The position numbers and the translations under genes are program-made. Of a stretch of 64,000 nucleotides of DNA, positions 53,267 to 60,966 are shown piece by piece. Position 1 is the stretch's first letter, and the number at the start of each line of letters is the position of its first letter. Origin of the DNA: Desulforegulaceae bacterium (GTDB lineage: Bacteria > Desulfobacterota > Desulfobacteria > Desulfobacterales > JACKCP01); contig JAVETN010000002.1 in assembly GCA_034006035.1 (NCBI GenBank), positions 124,001-188,000 on the forward strand, read 5' to 3'. The notes beneath the pieces are model-generated. The model made no database searches and was not told the DNA's origin. It saw only the letters and a list, made by a program, of their open reading frames with translations.

Positions 53267-53377
53267 TTTTTCTCCGATATTTTATTTAAATGACTTTAGC
53301 AAATTTATTTTTCTAAAAACTAAAAAGACTGATTTTTTATTTGATTTTAGCCTGAACCAAAAAAGTTTTTAATTCTG

Positions 53378-53407
53378 ATTATAAGAAGTAAATTCAAGAT
53401 TTTGCAA
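53378..53407 (-). promoter_or_regulatory. Putative promoter of the RND pump operon
   Basis: On the - strand TTGCAA (53407-53402) and TATAAT (53383-53378) are separated by 18 nt. The -10 is perfect. It starts just after the desulfoferrodoxin stop. Confidence 0.55.
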
Positions 53408-53412
53408 GAAAT

Positions 53413-53790
53413 TTAAACCTTGGATTCATAAACACCGTGAATAAGACAATAAGAACTTACCTTCATCTTATCACTTGTTTTCGCAAACTTTAATTTTGGA
53501 TTTTCTCCTGGTCTAAAAAAATGCCTCAATTCATTTTTCTCATCTACTGCCTGAAGAAAGCCAATATAGTGAGACTTGACCATGGGATGGGGGTGCTTAC
53601 CTGTTTTTGCCTCAAAACCTGAGTCTGTTTCTTTTATAAAAGGGAGATGCTTTTCCGAGGCAGGATCTCCTGATTTTGGTTTTAACCAGAACATTTTTTC
53701 ACCGCAACACTCCAACTTTCCCTTTCCCGGCCTTAAAACTGAAACCAGATTTCCGCAGATGTCACATTGAAAAACACAGTTCTTACCCAT
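53413..53790 (-). CDS. dfx: Desulfoferrodoxin (superoxide reductase)
   Basis: This 125-aa two-iron protein reduces superoxide to hydrogen peroxide with rubredoxin as electron donor. Centre I: Cys9-x2-Cys12 and Cys28-Cys29 (desulforedoxin-like). Centre II: EKHLPF (His48, with Lys47), His68 in HPHPM, His74 in KSHY, and Cys115/His118 in YCLIHG. Sites look intact. The substrate electron partner could be the rubredoxins 2 kb away on the other strand. AAGGAAAA precedes the ATG. Confidence 0.95.
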   Translation of the reverse strand: MGKNCVFQCDICGNLVSVLRPGKGKLECCGEKMFWLKPKSGDPASEKHLPFIKETDSGFEAKTGKHPHPMVKSHYIGFLQAVDEKNELRHFFRPGENPKLKFAKTSDKMKVSSYCLIHGVYESKV

Positions 53791-53897
53791 AAAGGCTTTT
53801 CCTTAAAAAAACAAATTTTAATAATTTTATAAAAATGATATTGTTCTTTATAATTACAAAAGTTTTGGATCTTGTCCAACCGACATTTTTATTATGA

Positions 53898-54074
53898 GAA
53901 GTTAAAAAACTATCCCCTGGAAGTAAACTTCTTTTTGCAGCCATTGCAGCCTATCTTCTGGTTTCAATTGTCAGGGGAAAAATTGAAATAAACACAATCA
54001 AAACTGTATCAAGATTTGAGACAATTTTGTATCAAATCCAAAATCAGCATCAAAATTTAATTTATTATTTTTAA
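53898..54074 (+). pseudogene. Possible IS4-type transposase C-terminal remnant
   Basis: An open stretch of about 58 codons has no start codon and begins just after a stop. It includes LLFAAIAAYLLVSIVRGKIE, resembling the hydrophobic strand and basic turn near the end of IS4/DUF4372 transposases (W-I-A-x-x-x-Y-x-L-V-x-I-[VI]-[KR]). The match is short and by eye, no terminal inverted repeats were found, and it may be chance. Confidence 0.3.
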
Positions 54075-54192
54075 AAAAATAACCATTGGAAACAATTTGT
54101 CAAAGCATACAAGATCTTAATTTTATGGAGTGTTTATATAGTTTTACCTAAAAAGACTTTAGCTTGAATCAGAGAAAAAAACCTTGGCATTT

Positions 54193-54222
54193 AATTTGCT
54201 TAGCTATTGACATAAGCAAATT
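54193..54222 (+). promoter_or_regulatory. Palindromic operator with -35-like TTGACA in its centre
   Basis: Perfect 10-bp inverted repeat AATTTGCTTA / TAAGCAAATT with a 10-nt spacer that ends in TTGACA (54207-54212). A weak -10 region lies 17-20 nt downstream. It is 50-80 nt before the thioesterase gene that leads the oxygen/sulfur cluster, so a regulator may control the cluster here. Confidence 0.55.
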
Positions 54223-54274
54223 GAATGCTGATTTTAATAAGACAATCACAACTTGAAAATAATAGGGAATCTAA

Positions 54275-54775
54275 ATGGAACCAAAAAAAGTAAATCCTTC
54301 CAAAGTTATCATCTGCCACTTAATGCAGCCTGAACACGCCAATCCAGGTGGAATAGTTCACGGTGGAGTGGTAATGAAAGAAATAGACAATGCAGCTGGA
54401 GCTGTTGCTATAAAACACGCAAGAAAGCTCGCAGTTACAGCTTCAATAGACAGGATCGACTTTCATAATATGGTTTTTATAGGAAATCTTGTTTCAATCA
54501 AAGCATCAATAAACAAAGCCTGGAAGTCATCAATGGAAATAGGAGTAAGAGTTGAGGCAGAAGATCTTTTAACCGGAGAAGTAAGGCATGTAGCCTCAGC
54601 ATATTTAACTTTTGTTGCCGTAAACGACCAAGGCAAACCTGTTGAAGTTCCCCAGGTTCTTCCTGTAACAGAAGATGAAAAAAGACGGATAAAACAAGCA
54701 GAATATAGAAAAAAAATAAGGTTAAAAGTAAAACAGTCTGAAAAAAAATGTCAGGCAGACCCAGGTCAATGTTAA
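54275..54775 (+). CDS. Hotdog-fold acyl-CoA thioesterase (YciA/BACH-like)
   Basis: This 166-aa protein hydrolyses acyl-CoA thioesters. It has MQPEHANPGGIVHGGVVMKEIDNAAG (catalytic Asp/Asn region of the YciA/BACH group) and SASINKAWKSSMEIGVRVEAE. The C-terminus carries extra Lys/Arg (about 135-166) and ends CQADPGQC. It heads a same-strand run with the zinc-ribbon and rhodanese-ferritin genes, with a short gap to the next gene. Confidence 0.87.
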   Translation: MEPKKVNPSKVIICHLMQPEHANPGGIVHGGVVMKEIDNAAGAVAIKHARKLAVTASIDRIDFHNMVFIGNLVSIKASINKAWKSSMEIGVRVEAEDLLTGEVRHVASAYLTFVAVNDQGKPVEVPQVLPVTEDEKRRIKQAEYRKKIRLKVKQSEKKCQADPGQC

Positions 54776-54801
54776 TAAACTAAAAACCAGGAGGCAGTCA
54801 A

Positions 54802-54984
54802 ATGGGAAAAAAACGTAAAATCCAAACATCATGTCCTCAGTGTGGATGCTCCAACATAGCTCATCTAAGTGAAAAGGATCTTAAGGAAAAATACGGAGAT
54901 GTTCCAAATATTGAACTTGAATGCCATGAGTGTCTTTTAAAATACCACCCGGACAAAAAAGATATCAAAGGAGCAGAGGAATAA
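54802..54984 (+). CDS. Small zinc-ribbon protein
   Basis: This 60-aa protein has two Cys pairs, TSCPQCGCSN and ECHECLLKYH, as expected for a zinc or iron ribbon. A strong AGGAGG precedes the ATG. Its stop shares a base with the next start (TAATG), so it is translated with the rhodanese-ferritin fusion. Function unknown; it may bind metal for, or interact with, that protein. Confidence 0.7.
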   Translation: MGKKRKIQTSCPQCGCSNIAHLSEKDLKEKYGDVPNIELECHECLLKYHPDKKDIKGAEE

Positions 54985-55799
54985 TGGCTCCAAAAACTAT
55001 CTCTGATATCCAGTCCGATGAACTGAGAAAGTTTATTGCAGAAAAAAAAGAAAAGGATTTTGCCCTTGTTGATGTAAGGGAAGATTTTGAATACAATGAA
55101 AGCCATATTCCGGGTGCAGCCTGGATAAAGCTTTCAGAACTTGAAAAAAACCCTTCCCTTGTTCCCCAATCAAAAGAGGTTGTTTTTTACTGCAGATCAG
55201 GGGCAAGATCTTTTGCTGCAGCAAGAATTTTCCTTGATTCGGAAAACTCCAAGGAAACCCAGGTTGTGTATAATCTCAAATCCGGAATTCTTGGCTGGGA
55301 TGGTGTTCAGCTGGAAGAAATACCTAAATTCGATGTTTTCAAAGGGAAAACAAAAATTGAAGATCTTTTAATAAGGGCAATGGAGCTTGAAAAAGGAGCA
55401 TTTAATCTTTACAATTCCATTTCTGAAAAATATAAAAATCTTCCATATATAGACTTAATCAACAGGCTTAAAAAAGCAGAAATCGCCCATGGAAAAATCC
55501 TTTTTAAAAGACTTGGGAAGCCAATGGAAGAATTTGATTCATATTTTGCATCCCTTAAAGGAGATCTTATGGAGTCAGGAATTTCAACAGATCAAGCCTT
55601 AAAAAAAATAGAATCAGTGGAAACCAATCTATGTATAGGCCTTCTTGAATTTCTTGTATTGATGGAAGTTATGGCCTATGATTTGTACAAAGTAATGGCA
55701 GAAAAAGAAAAATCAGCAAAAGAAACTTTTCTTTTAATTGCCCAGGAGGAAAAGTCTCACATAAGGACAATTGCCTCAGCTTTTGCCTTATGCGGGTAG
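54984..55799 (+). CDS. Rhodanese-ferritin-like (diiron) fusion protein
   Basis: This 271-aa protein joins two domains. The N-terminal rhodanese domain (about 1-110) has ALVDVREDFEYNESHIPGA and the active-site loop FYCRSGARSFAA with catalytic Cys. The C-terminal domain (about 125-271) is a four-helix ferritin/rubrerythrin-like bundle with the ligand pattern MELEKGAFNLY, EIAHGKILF, EVMAYDLY and EEKSHIRTI, i.e. two E-x-x-H-type motifs plus additional Glu, consistent with a diiron site. The ATG at 54984 overlaps the preceding stop; an upstream in-frame ATG at 54930 lies in the zinc-ribbon gene and is not used. Context with rubredoxins and flavodiiron protein suggests a peroxide or sulfur-oxidant role. 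Confidence 0.85.
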   Translation: MAPKTISDIQSDELRKFIAEKKEKDFALVDVREDFEYNESHIPGAAWIKLSELEKNPSLVPQSKEVVFYCRSGARSFAAARIFLDSENSKETQVVYNLKSGILGWDGVQLEEIPKFDVFKGKTKIEDLLIRAMELEKGAFNLYNSISEKYKNLPYIDLINRLKKAEIAHGKILFKRLGKPMEEFDSYFASLKGDLMESGISTDQALKKIESVETNLCIGLLEFLVLMEVMAYDLYKVMAEKEKSAKETFLLIAQEEKSHIRTIASAFALCG

Positions 55800-55881
55800 T
55801 AAATCCTGAATTTTTTTAAATTTAAATTAGTAATTTTTTTAAACAGAACAAATTTAATTATAAACAACAAAGGAGATTATT

Positions 55882-56037
55882 ATGTCTAAGTACGAATGCC
55901 CATGCGGTTATGTTTATGATCCAAAAGAAGGAGATATTGATAACGGGGTTGAGCCCGGAACTGCTTTTAAAGATATCCCGGATACCTGGGTTTGCCCACT
56001 TTGCGGAGCTGAAAAAGAGTATTTTGAAAAAGTATAA
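55882..56037 (+). CDS. Rubredoxin with CPC first knuckle
   Basis: This 51-aa rubredoxin is [18 protein letters not shown] at its start. The first metal knuckle is Cys6-Pro-Cys8, with one residue between cysteines instead of the usual two; the second is the normal Cys38-x2-Cys41 ([10 protein letters not shown]). AGGAGATTATT precedes the ATG. It is the first of two rubredoxins directly before the flavodiiron gene, to which it probably donates electrons, as known for Roo of sulfate reducers. Confidence 0.9.
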   Translation: MSKYECPCGYVYDPKEGDIDNGVEPGTAFKDIPDTWVCPLCGAEKEYFEKV

Positions 56038-56072
56038 ACCCTACTTTAAACTAACCCAAAGGATAAAACTTA

Positions 56073-56231
56073 ATGGATAAATATAAATGCACAACTTGCG
56101 GTTATACCTATGATCCCAAAGAAGGTGACTCAGAAGGCGGAATTAAACCTGGAGTTGATTTTAAAGATCTCCCGGACGACTGGACCTGCCCTGTATGCGG
56201 AGTAGGCAAAGAAGAATTTGAAAAGGAGTAA
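56073..56231 (+). CDS. Rubredoxin
   Basis: This 52-aa canonical rubredoxin has [16 protein letters not shown] (Cys6-x2-Cys9) and [13 protein letters not shown] (Cys39-x2-Cys42). It lies 35 nt after the first rubredoxin and 9 nt before the flavodiiron gene. AAAGGATAAAACTTA precedes the ATG. It and its neighbour differ at many positions and so are an old duplication. Confidence 0.95.
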   Translation: MDKYKCTTCGYTYDPKEGDSEGGIKPGVDFKDLPDDWTCPVCGVGKEEFEKE

Positions 56232-56240
56232 TTTGTCACA

Positions 56241-57440
56241 ATGGATATGACTAAAGTTTGCAAAGGTATTTACAATGTTGGAGTAAGAGACTGGGATATC
56301 AGAGATTTTCACGGGTATTCCACTTATCAGGGAACAACCTACAATGCATTTCTTATTATAGATGAAAAAGTTGTTCTCATTGATACAGTGAAAAAACCTT
56401 TTACAACCCAGCTTCTGGAAAATATTAAAAAAATAATTGATCCCACAAAAATTGACATGGTTATAAGCAACCATTCTGAAATGGATCATACAGGGGCACT
56501 CCCTCACATCATGCATCATATAGGTATAGACAAGCCTATTTATTGCTCAAAAGCCGGAAAAAACAATATTGAGGCTCATTTTGGCAAGGACAGGTTTAAT
56601 TTTCAGGTGGTAAAATCAGGAGAAGAAATAAACACAGGAACCAAAACCCTTTCTTTTCTTGAAACAAAAATGCTTCACTGGCCCGACAGCATGTTCACCT
56701 ATGCAAAGGAAGATAAGGTACTTTTTTCAAGTGATGCTTTTGGTCAGCATTATGCAGGCCCTGCAGCATTTGACGATCAGCTGACTGAAGAGGAAATGCT
56801 TGGTCATGCAAAAAAATATTATGCAAACATCCTCCTTCCTTTTTCTGCTCTTGTAAAAAAACTTGTTAAAGATGTTGAGGAAATGAATCTTGAAATAGAT
56901 TTTATTTGCCCTGACCACGGGGTGATGTTTAGAAAAGACCCTGGAAAAATTATAAACAAATACAAGGAATGGGCTGAGCAGAAACCTGGTAAAAAAGCAG
57001 TGCTTATCTATGATACAATGTGGGAAAGCACAAGAAGAATGGCTGATGAAATTGCAAATGCAATATCTGAAAAAAACATCTCAGTTGTATGTATGAATAC
57101 AAGAAGATGCCATAGAAGCGATATAATCACAGAAGTGATGGACTGCGGAGCAGTGGTTATAGGATCGCCAACTTTAAACAACAATATTTTCCCAGCTCTT
57201 TCAGACATACTTACCTATATGAAAGGGCTTAAGCCGAAAAACAAAATCGGAGCAGCTTTTGGTTCTTACGGATGGAGTGGAGAAGCTGTGGGAATTTTAA
57301 ATAAATATATTGAAGAGGCCGGATATGAGCTTGCTGATCCCGGTGTTAAAGTTCAATATGTTCCAGATGAGTCAGACCTTGAAAAATGTCGGGAACTTGG
57401 ATATAAAATCGCCGACATGCTTGAAAAACTAGATTCTTAA
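56241..57440 (+). CDS. FprA/Roo-type flavodiiron protein
   Basis: This 399-aa A-type flavoprotein reduces oxygen to water (or NO to N2O) with electrons from rubredoxin. The N-terminal metallo-beta-lactamase domain has the diiron ligands in SNHSEMDHTGALP (H-x-E-x-D-H), LHWPDSMFTY and SSDAFGQHY; the C-terminal flavodoxin domain begins KKAVLIYDTMWESTRRMADE. There is no fused rubredoxin domain, which fits the separate rubredoxins upstream. It ends at a strong terminator. Spacing from GGAG to ATG is 12 nt, rather long. Confidence 0.95.
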   Translation: MDMTKVCKGIYNVGVRDWDIRDFHGYSTYQGTTYNAFLIIDEKVVLIDTVKKPFTTQLLENIKKIIDPTKIDMVISNHSEMDHTGALPHIMHHIGIDKPIYCSKAGKNNIEAHFGKDRFNFQVVKSGEEINTGTKTLSFLETKMLHWPDSMFTYAKEDKVLFSSDAFGQHYAGPAAFDDQLTEEEMLGHAKKYYANILLPFSALVKKLVKDVEEMNLEIDFICPDHGVMFRKDPGKIINKYKEWAEQKPGKKAVLIYDTMWESTRRMADEIANAISEKNISVVCMNTRRCHRSDIITEVMDCGAVVIGSPTLNNNIFPALSDILTYMKGLKPKNKIGAAFGSYGWSGEAVGILNKYIEEAGYELADPGVKVQYVPDESDLEKCRELGYKIADMLEKLDS

Positions 57441-57468
57441 TGGAATAACTTAATTTGATTCACTAAAA

Positions 57469-57493
57469 AGCCGGCTATTGCCGGCTTTTTTTT
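57469..57493 (+). terminator. Intrinsic terminator after the flavodiiron gene
   Basis: Stem GCCGGC / GCCGGC (57470-57475 with 57480-57485) with loop TATT and A/T flanks, followed by T8. Confidence 0.85.
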
Positions 57494-57508
57494 ACAAGGA
57501 GATAAATT

Positions 57509-57856
57509 TTGAAAAAAATAGCTTTTTTTGTATTCAACGGAGATCCCATGTGTTTTGTTCATGTACTTTTAAACAGCCTTGATATGAAAGAAAAAGGATA
57601 TGATATCAAACTTGTCATAGAAGGAGCTTCAGCAGGACTTATTCCCAAACTTGATTCTTTAGACAAGCCAATACCTGATTTATGGGAAAAAGTTAAATCC
57701 AAAAATATAGTTGATGCTGTTTGCAAGGCATGTGCATATAAACTTGGCGGGCTAGATTCTGCAAAAGAACAAAATCTTCCCCTTAAAGGAGATATGAGCG
57801 GCCATCCTTCAATGACCTCATATATTGAAGAAGGTTATGAAATAATTACTTTTTAA
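57509..57856 (+). CDS. DsrE-family protein
   Basis: This 115-aa small alpha/beta protein has the DsrE/YchN fold pattern: KKIAFFVFNGDPMCFVHVLL, KLVIEGASAGLIPKL and KSKNIVDAVCKACAYKLG. In sulfur bacteria DsrE proteins bind or transfer sulfur on a Cys; here the pair CKACA is a candidate. It follows the flavodiiron terminator by only 16 nt, with an AAGGAGAT site, so it may have some read-through. Function is not fixed. Confidence 0.8.
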   Translation: MKKIAFFVFNGDPMCFVHVLLNSLDMKEKGYDIKLVIEGASAGLIPKLDSLDKPIPDLWEKVKSKNIVDAVCKACAYKLGGLDSAKEQNLPLKGDMSGHPSMTSYIEEGYEIITF

Positions 57857-57899
57857 ATCTACTTTTAATTCAGATTTTATTATTTTCCTAACCTCAAAT

Positions 57900-57935
57900 C
57901 AGAATGGTGTTTCAAGACATCATTCTGGTGTTTTT
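57900..57935 (+). terminator. Intrinsic terminator after the DsrE-like gene
   Basis: CAGAATGGTGT (57900-57910) pairs with ACATCATTCTG (57917-57927), an 11-bp stem with one G-U, followed by GGTGTTTTT. Confidence 0.75.
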
Positions 57936-58122
57936 AACTTCCTAAAGCCCTGGAAAAACTCTAATGAACATTTAATAATCAACCCGGGCCAAGAAAACAT
58001 TGTTTCTTTTAAATTCCAAAAGTTATTTTTCAAACTTCATCCAAGAAGTTTTATTAGCTTAAGTCCAAATCAAGACTGGCTTAGCCGCTTAAAAAGACTT
58101 GTTAAACCAAACTGGTTGAAAC

Positions 58123-58151
58123 TTGACATAATGCCAATAAAGGCATAAAAA
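58123..58151 (+). promoter_or_regulatory. Sigma-70-type promoter of the pilus operon
   Basis: TTGACA (58123-58128) and TAAAAA (58146-58151) are separated by 17 nt. It lies 36 nt upstream of the PilM/PilN gene start. Confidence 0.6.
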
Positions 58152-58186
58152 TTAAACTTAATTTAAAAAATTATCGGGGTAGTGTA

Positions 58187-59868
58187 ATGGGAATAAAGCA
58201 AAACTTTTTCTCTGCCATAAAAAAAAGATAAATCTTAAAAAAAAGTTCAATTCAAAACTCCATTTAGGTATAATAATATCCAAAGAAAGCCTCACCTTTG
58301 CAATTCCCGATTACACTCAAAGTAAAGTTAAAACTCTGGGTCGGATAAAACAATTTTACTACCCTGACAACATTTCATTTTTATCTGAAAATTTTGGTAG
58401 TTTTGTATCTAAGTGCTTAAAAACAATTCCAAGGGAGATTTCATCAAGGGTATGGGTGATTTTACCCTATGACCAAATGGAAACAAGATATATCAAAGTC
58501 CCTAAAACCAATGAAAAGGAAGCTGAAAACGCAGTATACTGGACCCTTAAAAAAGAAATAGATTTTGATATAAAAAATTATTTCCTTGATTTTAAAAAAA
58601 CAGAAACCATAACCGAAAAAGGGGTAACAAAAGAAGGTACCTGTGCTTATATTGCCAAAAAATCAACTGTTTACTCCATAAAATCTCTATTTGAAAAATC
58701 AGGCTTCAATGTAGTTGGAATTACTTCTATTCCATTTGCAGTTAGAGCTATAGTTGAAAATGAAAAATTAAGACAGGGTCCCAAAAATATATGTTTTATT
58801 AATCCCAGAAATGATTCACTTGAAATTTACATATTTACCAAAGGATATATAAAGCTTGTAAGGCAGACAAAAACCGGAATAATGAGCCTTGCTGAATCTC
58901 TTATCCTCAATGCTTTGGAAAATAATAATGAAGAAATCAAATCAAAAACACCTGAAGAACTTACTGAAATTATTTTAGAACATATAAAAAGCAAAAAAGA
59001 TAATGAAGAAAACAATGAAATAGATAAAAACATAGAAAGCACCATTGAAAGAATAGCCAGGCAGGTAGAAAGAACTGTAAACTATTATAACAACCAGATT
59101 CACTCAGATAATATTGAAGCAGTGATAGTCAACGGAGTACTTGCAGATTATCCCCCTCTTACTGAAATGATTGCCCGGTACACAGAAACAAATGTTTTTT
59201 CTTCACTTGATATTATCAATGAATCTGTAGCAGCCAGCCATAAAAATGAAATTTTTAAAAACAATGACTTTCTCACAGCACTTGGCTCAATTTATTGCTC
59301 AAATAAAAACACTCCCAATATTTTATTCACCCAAAGACATCAAAAAGCTTCAAAAACAATAACTCTTGCAAACAGAGCTGTTTTTGCAGGTGTTTTTTTA
59401 ACAATAATTTTTTGTACAGGGTTTTATTTTGTCCAGAAAAATCAAATAAGCAATCTAAAGCAAAAAAAACAAAATCTTGAAAATCAGCTTTCAAAATATC
59501 AGCCAAAAATAAATTCTTCAATGCTTAGTGAAAAAGCCTTAGAAACCCGTAAAAACAAGGGTTTCTTAAAAGAAAAAGCCAAAAAAATGGAACCCCGGGT
59601 TCTCTTAAAAGAATTTTCAGATTTTACCTGTGAAAATATAAAAATTAAGGATTTAAAACTTAATTTAGATTTAGATGATAAAAAAGAAGAAATATTTTTT
59701 TCAGGTTATGTTTTTGGAGAAGAATTTTCTCTTAATTCAATACTTGCAAATTATATCCAGGATTTAAGATCATCAGGCCTTTTTACCCATGTTTCTCTAG
59801 AATCACAAAATAAGTTAACCCTTGATGACAAAACAATAATAGCTTTTTCAGCTTTAATCAAAATTTAG
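58187..59868 (+). CDS. MshI-like PilM-PilN fusion, with -1 frameshift near its start
   Basis: This gene makes the cytoplasmic/inner-membrane platform of a type IV pilus. The start ATG at 58187 has GGGG seven nt upstream and encodes MGIKQNFFSAIKKR, then meets a stop. A -1 shift at the A8 tract (58219-58226) joins it to the main frame, which continues INLKKKFNSKLHLGIIIS, matching the usual PilM/MshI start. The main frame has no good start of its own before a GTG at 58456. The PilM-like part spans about 1-350, the membrane helix is FAGVFLTIIFCTGFYF, and a PilN-like C-terminus follows. Frameshift may be real, phase-variable, slippage-driven, or a sequence error. Fused PilM-PilN followed by PilO, PilP and secretin is the MSHA order. 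Confidence 0.8.
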
Positions 59869-59875
59869 GTTTTTT

Positions 59876-60430
59876 ATGACAAAAAGAACAAAAGTACAAA
59901 AAAGAAAAGCCGAAAGTATAAGTTACGCCATTTCAGGATTTGGCTTAATTATTATTTTTATAATCCTAGTTGTTTACCCTGCTAAAAAACAATCTTCTTC
60001 TCTTAATAAAGAAATAAATGCCCTTGATTCAAAAATAAAAAGACAAGAGGTGTTAAATCCTTCTTACACCCAGCTTTTGATTAAAAACAAGGAAATTGAA
60101 AAACAAATAAAAGAAATTGAAAGCACAGGGTTTGAAAGTTTTTTAAACCACAACAATCTTCTAAAACTGCCAGACTCTTTCAAAGAAATTGCCTCAAAAT
60201 CAAAGATGAAGATGATTTCATGTTCTCCTGATATTAATTCTTCAAAAAACAACAAAAACAAACTCCTGCTCAACCTGGAGCTTGAAGGGGATTTTCTTGA
60301 TTTCCCAAATCTTCTTTCTGCCTTTGAAGCTGAAAAGAAAATTACTTATTTAGAGTCAATCGAAATCAGCTCTGAAAAAACAAAAACTTATTTAATAAAA
60401 CTTTGGCTAAACATGGATAAACAACTATGA
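59876..60430 (+). CDS. PilO/MshJ-like pilus protein
   Basis: This 184-aa protein has one N-terminal membrane helix (SISYAISGFGLIIIFIILVVYPA), a coiled coil and a small ferredoxin-like C-terminal fold ending with LLNLELEGDFLDFPNLLSAF. This is the PilO/GspM layout. It starts 8 nt after the preceding gene and overlaps the next by 4 nt. Confidence 0.78.
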   Translation: MTKRTKVQKRKAESISYAISGFGLIIIFIILVVYPAKKQSSSLNKEINALDSKIKRQEVLNPSYTQLLIKNKEIEKQIKEIESTGFESFLNHNNLLKLPDSFKEIASKSKMKMISCSPDINSSKNNKNKLLLNLELEGDFLDFPNLLSAFEAEKKITYLESIEISSEKTKTYLIKLWLNMDKQL

Positions 60431-60966
60431 GTGCAAGAGAAAAAATTATTCTTATTTTTGCAGGGATAGCTCTTTTGTGGGGAATTTTTGAAATTGGTTC
60501 AACCTATATTTGGAACAAAGACTCCAAATCCCCTGGAACACTAAAATCAAGGGCAGAAATTGACCAGGATATTTCCACTCTTACCGCCAATATTTCAGCC
60601 CAAGTTTCTTCTGCTGATTTAAGTGCAAAGGAAAAGCTGATAATTTCAAAAGGCAACCAAAGCCTTGATAAAGACCCTTTTATAAATTTTAAGGAACTGG
60701 AATCAATGAATACAAAAGGCACGACAAAGGCTGGAAATAAAGGAGAAGGAGTAATTCCAGAACTTACTTCCTACAAATATCTTGGATATATTAAAATAAA
60801 CGAGCTTGAAATAGCTGTGATAAACAATCTGGATTATTTAAAAAATGAACAAATAGAAGGCAGTAAATATAAATTAAAAGAAATTTCACCTTCAAGTGTT
60901 ATTTTAAGCGACGGCTTAACCAGCGTAGAAATATTCAACGAAGAAACAAAATCAGGGTTAAAATAA
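60427..60966 (+). CDS. PilP/GspC-like pilus protein
   Basis: This 179-aa protein has an N-terminal membrane helix (EKIILIFAGIALLWGIFEIG), a linker with low complexity, and a C-terminal PilP/GspC HR-like beta domain (YKYLGYIKINELEIAVINNL and YKLKEISPSSVILSDG). It would couple PilO to the secretin. It overlaps the PilO-like gene and abuts the secretin gene. Confidence 0.75.
   Translation: MSAREKIILIFAGIALLWGIFEIGSTYIWNKDSKSPGTLKSRAEIDQDISTLTANISAQVSSADLSAKEKLIISKGNQSLDKDPFINFKELESMNTKGTTKAGNKGEGVIPELTSYKYLGYIKINELEIAVINNLDYLKNEQIEGSKYKLKEISPSSVILSDGLTSVEIFNEETKSGLK

Larger units (their letters stand above)
53791..54274. other. 484-nt region between desulfoferrodoxin and thioesterase genes
   Basis: It holds a possible transposase remnant (53898-54074) and a perfect 10-bp inverted repeat with a TTGACA inside (54193-54222). 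The rest is AT-rich, with no other gene recognised. Confidence 0.6.
57857..58186. other. 330-nt region before the pilus operon
   Basis: It contains a terminator hairpin (57900-57935), a 100-codon open frame with no usable start near its beginning (57846-58148) and a sigma-70 promoter (58123-58151). No known RNA was recognised. Confidence 0.55.
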
